Part shown: in pieces, positions 61,592-64,000 of the stretch
How positions within the stretch are numbered: position 1 is the stretch's first letter
How the letters are laid out: each line of letters begins with the position of its first letter
Assembly: GCF_004570975.1 (NCBI RefSeq)
Contig: NZ_SPPC01000012.1
Coordinates: 1-64,000 of the forward strand
Direction of reading: 5' to 3'
Source of the DNA: Barnesiella sp. WM24
Lineage (GTDB): Bacteria; Bacteroidota; Bacteroidia; Bacteroidales; Muribaculaceae
DNA: 64,000 bases
Translations under genes and position numbers: made by a program
Notes under the pieces: model-generated
What the model saw: the letters and a program-made list of their open reading frames with translations, nothing else
What the model was told of the DNA's origin: nothing
Database searches by the model: none

Positions 61592-63676
61592 TTATAGTCG
61601 GTTGATTTCATCTTCTCGCACGGCTTTACCTTTGTACTTACCCTTGGCAGCATTAACTGTATATCGAATAGTAAGCGACACATATTGCGAAGCTCCCTTT
61701 ATGACAGATTTATAGTCTACTGTATTGGAATAAGTATCAAATTTTTGCTTCCACGTTCCGAAGATGTCATTGGCTGAAAGTGTAAAAGTCCAATTTCGAT
61801 AACTTTTGCTTAGTGTCAATGCCATTTGCCATGTCCCGCAGGAATATGTGGTGGATGTATTGCCGGTTCCAAGATAAAACGCTGATAGATAGGCATAGAT
61901 TCCCGCAGGCAAATCGAATCTATTATTCAAGGATAACTGATAGAACGGTTTATTATATTTCCTGATTGGGTTACCGTATTTCAAATTTTGAAGCAATAAC
62001 ACGCCTTGAATAGTCGGATGCCAGAACTTGATATTAAATCCTTGTGAAGCGACAAACTGCCATGTATCATAGTCCGGTAGATTGACATTGGTTCTTACAT
62101 TTGCATTAAGTCCGGCATCATATTGATATACACTTCCGATTGCATTTTCAGAACGTATATATGTCCCTTGAAAGATAAAATTTCGGTAGTATAATGAAAC
62201 ACCTATATTGTGGGTTTTTGAAGCAACTAATTCCGGATTGCCTGTTTCCCATAGTGTTGGTGTGACATATGCAAAATTGTTATCAAGCAATGAATATGAC
62301 GGACGGCTGACTTTAGCTCTGTAATATATTGTTAAATTCACAGGCGATTTGAACTGAAATCCCAAATTGGGAAGAAAATCATGGTATTTCCTTGAAAGAT
62401 TATCGTCAAGAGTCTCATTTCTCCAATAACGCGAATCGATGGCTTCATATCGGACACCTCCGTAAATGTTCCATTTTGGACTTATGCCCCAATCAAACGA
62501 AACAAAATATGCTTGCAGATTCTGACGGACTATATCAGATGAAGACATTGGAAACATATCAGATATTCCATGACTTGTAAAGTATTGGTCATTTTTTGTA
62601 TAGGCATATTCCGCTCCAGCCTCGACCTCGATGTCGCTGAATTTTCTATCTATTCTCAGTTTGGCACCAAAATAATCGTGATTCGACTTATTACTGTTTG
62701 TTATGATTCTTCCGGTTTCTTCCTCCTTTGCATCCCAACATGATATATTTTTTCCGAACAGATAGTCAAAATCTGCGCGCAAACCGATAGACAGTGGCAG
62801 TTTGAAATCGCCAAAGGCATTGATATAATGGTCGAAAGTCTTAGCATCAAGTGATGTTGTCGATGTAATGTCACTTATTGGCAGCGCATCGGTTGAAGAA
62901 TTGCCCTCAGTGGTAAATTTACTTTTAGGTGTGCGGCTGAAGATATACTTTATGCCGGCTGAGTTTTCACCGAAGTCATAGTTTAAGCCACCGTCTGCTG
63001 TCAACGATTTACTACGCTTCTTTGCCGTTTCATCAGAGAGTGTTGTAAAGGTTTCCTCAGCATCTAAGGTTCTTTTGAATATTTCTGCATAATGTCGCTT
63101 CTGCTTAAAGCCATTCCATCCATATGAGATGTCACCAAAAACCGTCAATCCGTTATCGTTATGATATTGAAGATTGGCTTCGGCTGATTCCGACCATTCT
63201 TCTGAGACTGTCACATTTCCTTTGCCGGAAACATATAATCCGGCGAGTGGTTGTTTTGTTTTAATGAGGATTACAGCAGATGCGTCCGGTCCATATTCAG
63301 CGGACGGATTAGTGATGATTTCCACTGATGCGAGGTCAGAAGATTTCAGAATGTTCAATTCAAATGAACTCATCATTTTCCTCCCGTTGATATATATCAC
63401 GGGAGCACCTTTACCGAGAACAGAAATACTACCTGCCGAGCCGTCGATAAGTGGCATCTGCATAATTGCGTCTGTGGCGCTCCCAATTTTTGAAAGAGGA
63501 TTGCCGAACATAGACACTTTCAGACCGCGAGCCGTAGGTTTGGTGAACTTTCTTTGGGCGGTCACAACAACCTCATCAAGACCCATATTTATAAGAAGGG
63601 AATCAAGAGAATCCTGTGCGTAGATGCCTATGGGCATTGCAAGCAGGAACGATATAATCAGTATGATTCTTTCCAT
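61592..63676 (-). CDS. TonB-dependent outer-membrane receptor
   Basis: The 694-residue protein has a signal peptide (about 1-20, ending IGIYAQ). A TonB-box-like DEVVVTAQRK and a plug-like region (GSATDAIMQMPLIDG, VIYINGRKM, VEIITNPSAEYGPDASAVI) follow. A long beta-barrel (about 150-690) of the OMP_b-brl_3 type comes next. It lacks the carboxypeptidase-like N-terminal domain of SusC and has no SusD neighbour, so it is more like the outer-membrane-receptor family of Bacteroidetes. The substrate is unknown. It is downstream of a helix-turn-helix gene on the same strand. Confidence 0.87.
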   Translation of the reverse strand: MERIILIISFLLAMPIGIYAQDSLDSLLINMGLDEVVVTAQRKFTKPTARGLKVSMFGNPLSKIGSATDAIMQMPLIDGSAGSISVLGKGAPVIYINGRKMMSSFELNILKSSDLASVEIITNPSAEYGPDASAVILIKTKQPLAGLYVSGKGNVTVSEEWSESAEANLQYHNDNGLTVFGDISYGWNGFKQKRHYAEIFKRTLDAEETFTTLSDETAKKRSKSLTADGGLNYDFGENSAGIKYIFSRTPKSKFTTEGNSSTDALPISDITSTTSLDAKTFDHYINAFGDFKLPLSIGLRADFDYLFGKNISCWDAKEEETGRIITNSNKSNHDYFGAKLRIDRKFSDIEVEAGAEYAYTKNDQYFTSHGISDMFPMSSSDIVRQNLQAYFVSFDWGISPKWNIYGGVRYEAIDSRYWRNETLDDNLSRKYHDFLPNLGFQFKSPVNLTIYYRAKVSRPSYSLLDNNFAYVTPTLWETGNPELVASKTHNIGVSLYYRNFIFQGTYIRSENAIGSVYQYDAGLNANVRTNVNLPDYDTWQFVASQGFNIKFWHPTIQGVLLLQNLKYGNPIRKYNKPFYQLSLNNRFDLPAGIYAYLSAFYLGTGNTSTTYSCGTWQMALTLSKSYRNWTFTLSANDIFGTWKQKFDTYSNTVDYKSVIKGASQYVSLTIRYTVNAAKGKYKGKAVREDEINRL

Positions 63677-63701
63677 ATATAAACGCTTTTTGTTTCTGCC
63701 G

Positions 63702-63709
63702 CAAAGTTA
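63702..63709 (-). promoter_or_regulatory. -7 element of the receptor gene
   Basis: TAACTTTG on the minus strand fits the consensus 26 nt before the ATG; the -33 region has no clear TTTG. Confidence 0.4.
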
Positions 63710-63770
63710 ACACGGACAGCCATAACCGTCTATATATCAAGTCGGACAATAGTGTGACACAAGTCGAATG

Positions 63771-64000
63771 TCACGCTTTTGTCCCAAAAATGGCATCAAA
63801 AACAGCTTGAGGAAGCTTTTGTTTGATTCTGCTCTTGCGCCGTCGGAGTGCATCCTCGCTTGACCCGAAAGCCACAGATGCTACCTCTTTCGAGAATCCG
63901 ACATAGATTATAGAGCAATACAATACATCATCAGATGTCATGCCCGGATATAGTTGCCGGAGGTTTGAACATACATCTGCAAACTGCCCGATAACTCCTT
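63771..64000 (-). CDS. C-terminal part of a helix-turn-helix regulator
   Basis: The last 75 codons of a gene that starts beyond the right edge. The sequence LYPGMTSDDVLYCSIIYVGF, then KEVASVAFGSSEDALRRRKS and RIKQKLP, is a C-terminal helix-turn-helix of the type at the end of Bacteroidetes TPR or sensor-linked regulators. The N-terminal part is not visible. It may control the receptor gene 95 nt downstream, which is an inference from position. Confidence 0.6.
   Translation of the reverse strand, partial: GVIGQFADVCSNLRQLYPGMTSDDVLYCSIIYVGFSKEVASVAFGSSEDALRRRKSRIKQKLPQAVFDAIFGTKA

Overview
The window looks like a chromosomal segment of a gut Bacteroidales bacterium, most likely of the Muribaculaceae (S24-7) type. 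Evidence: the 16S rRNA 5' end at the left edge; promoters of the Bacteroidetes form (TTTG, about 20 nt, TAnnTTTG) and no obvious Shine-Dalgarno sites; the gene order secY-map-infA-rpmJ-rpsM-rpsK-rpsD-rpoA-rplQ; secreted proteins ending in type-IX-like C-terminal sorting domains; and a TonB-type receptor. The family-level call is an inference from these features, not a database match.

Layout. 1-565: 5' end of a leftward 16S gene with two tandem promoters. 620-2865: a secreted DUF1460 amidase-like protein and enolase, convergent over a shared hairpin. 3055-21484: one leftward translation super-operon, rpsL-rpsG-fusA-S10-spc-alpha, ending with rplQ; it includes rpmJ (6224-6340) and rpmD (9217-9396), both very short. 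21666-24171: cobalt/nickel ECF transporter cbiMQO. 24560-29505: an ECF sigma factor, RNase R and GyrB. 29814-31690: tRNA-Pro(GGG), an orphan sensor histidine kinase and tRNA-Gln(TTG). 31888-34312: an MFS sugar transporter overlapping a fused nucleotidyltransferase/GHMP-kinase-like protein.

34393-50856 is accessory and catabolic: a BspA-like leucine-rich-repeat protein, a legumain-like C13 protease broken by one frameshift, a PL9-like polysaccharide lyase, a GH97 glycosidase, a YczE-like membrane protein, an SGNH hydrolase, an outer-membrane barrel and a tricorn-type S41 protease. 50920-58037 returns to core genes: a lytic transglycosylase, a DUF5683 protein, ParB, ParA, SurE and class I fumarase.

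58253-64000 is the most variable part. It holds a secreted protein of unknown function, a decayed RHS locus, a TonB-dependent outer-membrane receptor and the end of a helix-turn-helix regulator. The RHS locus has two near-duplicate orphan RHS C-terminal tips carrying an HExxH metallopeptidase motif. Each tip overlaps a downstream gene for a small exported protein of about 170 residues, which I read as candidate immunity genes; one of them is interrupted by an in-frame TAG. A third RHS scrap lies beyond. This array is the strongest candidate for an under-described system here.
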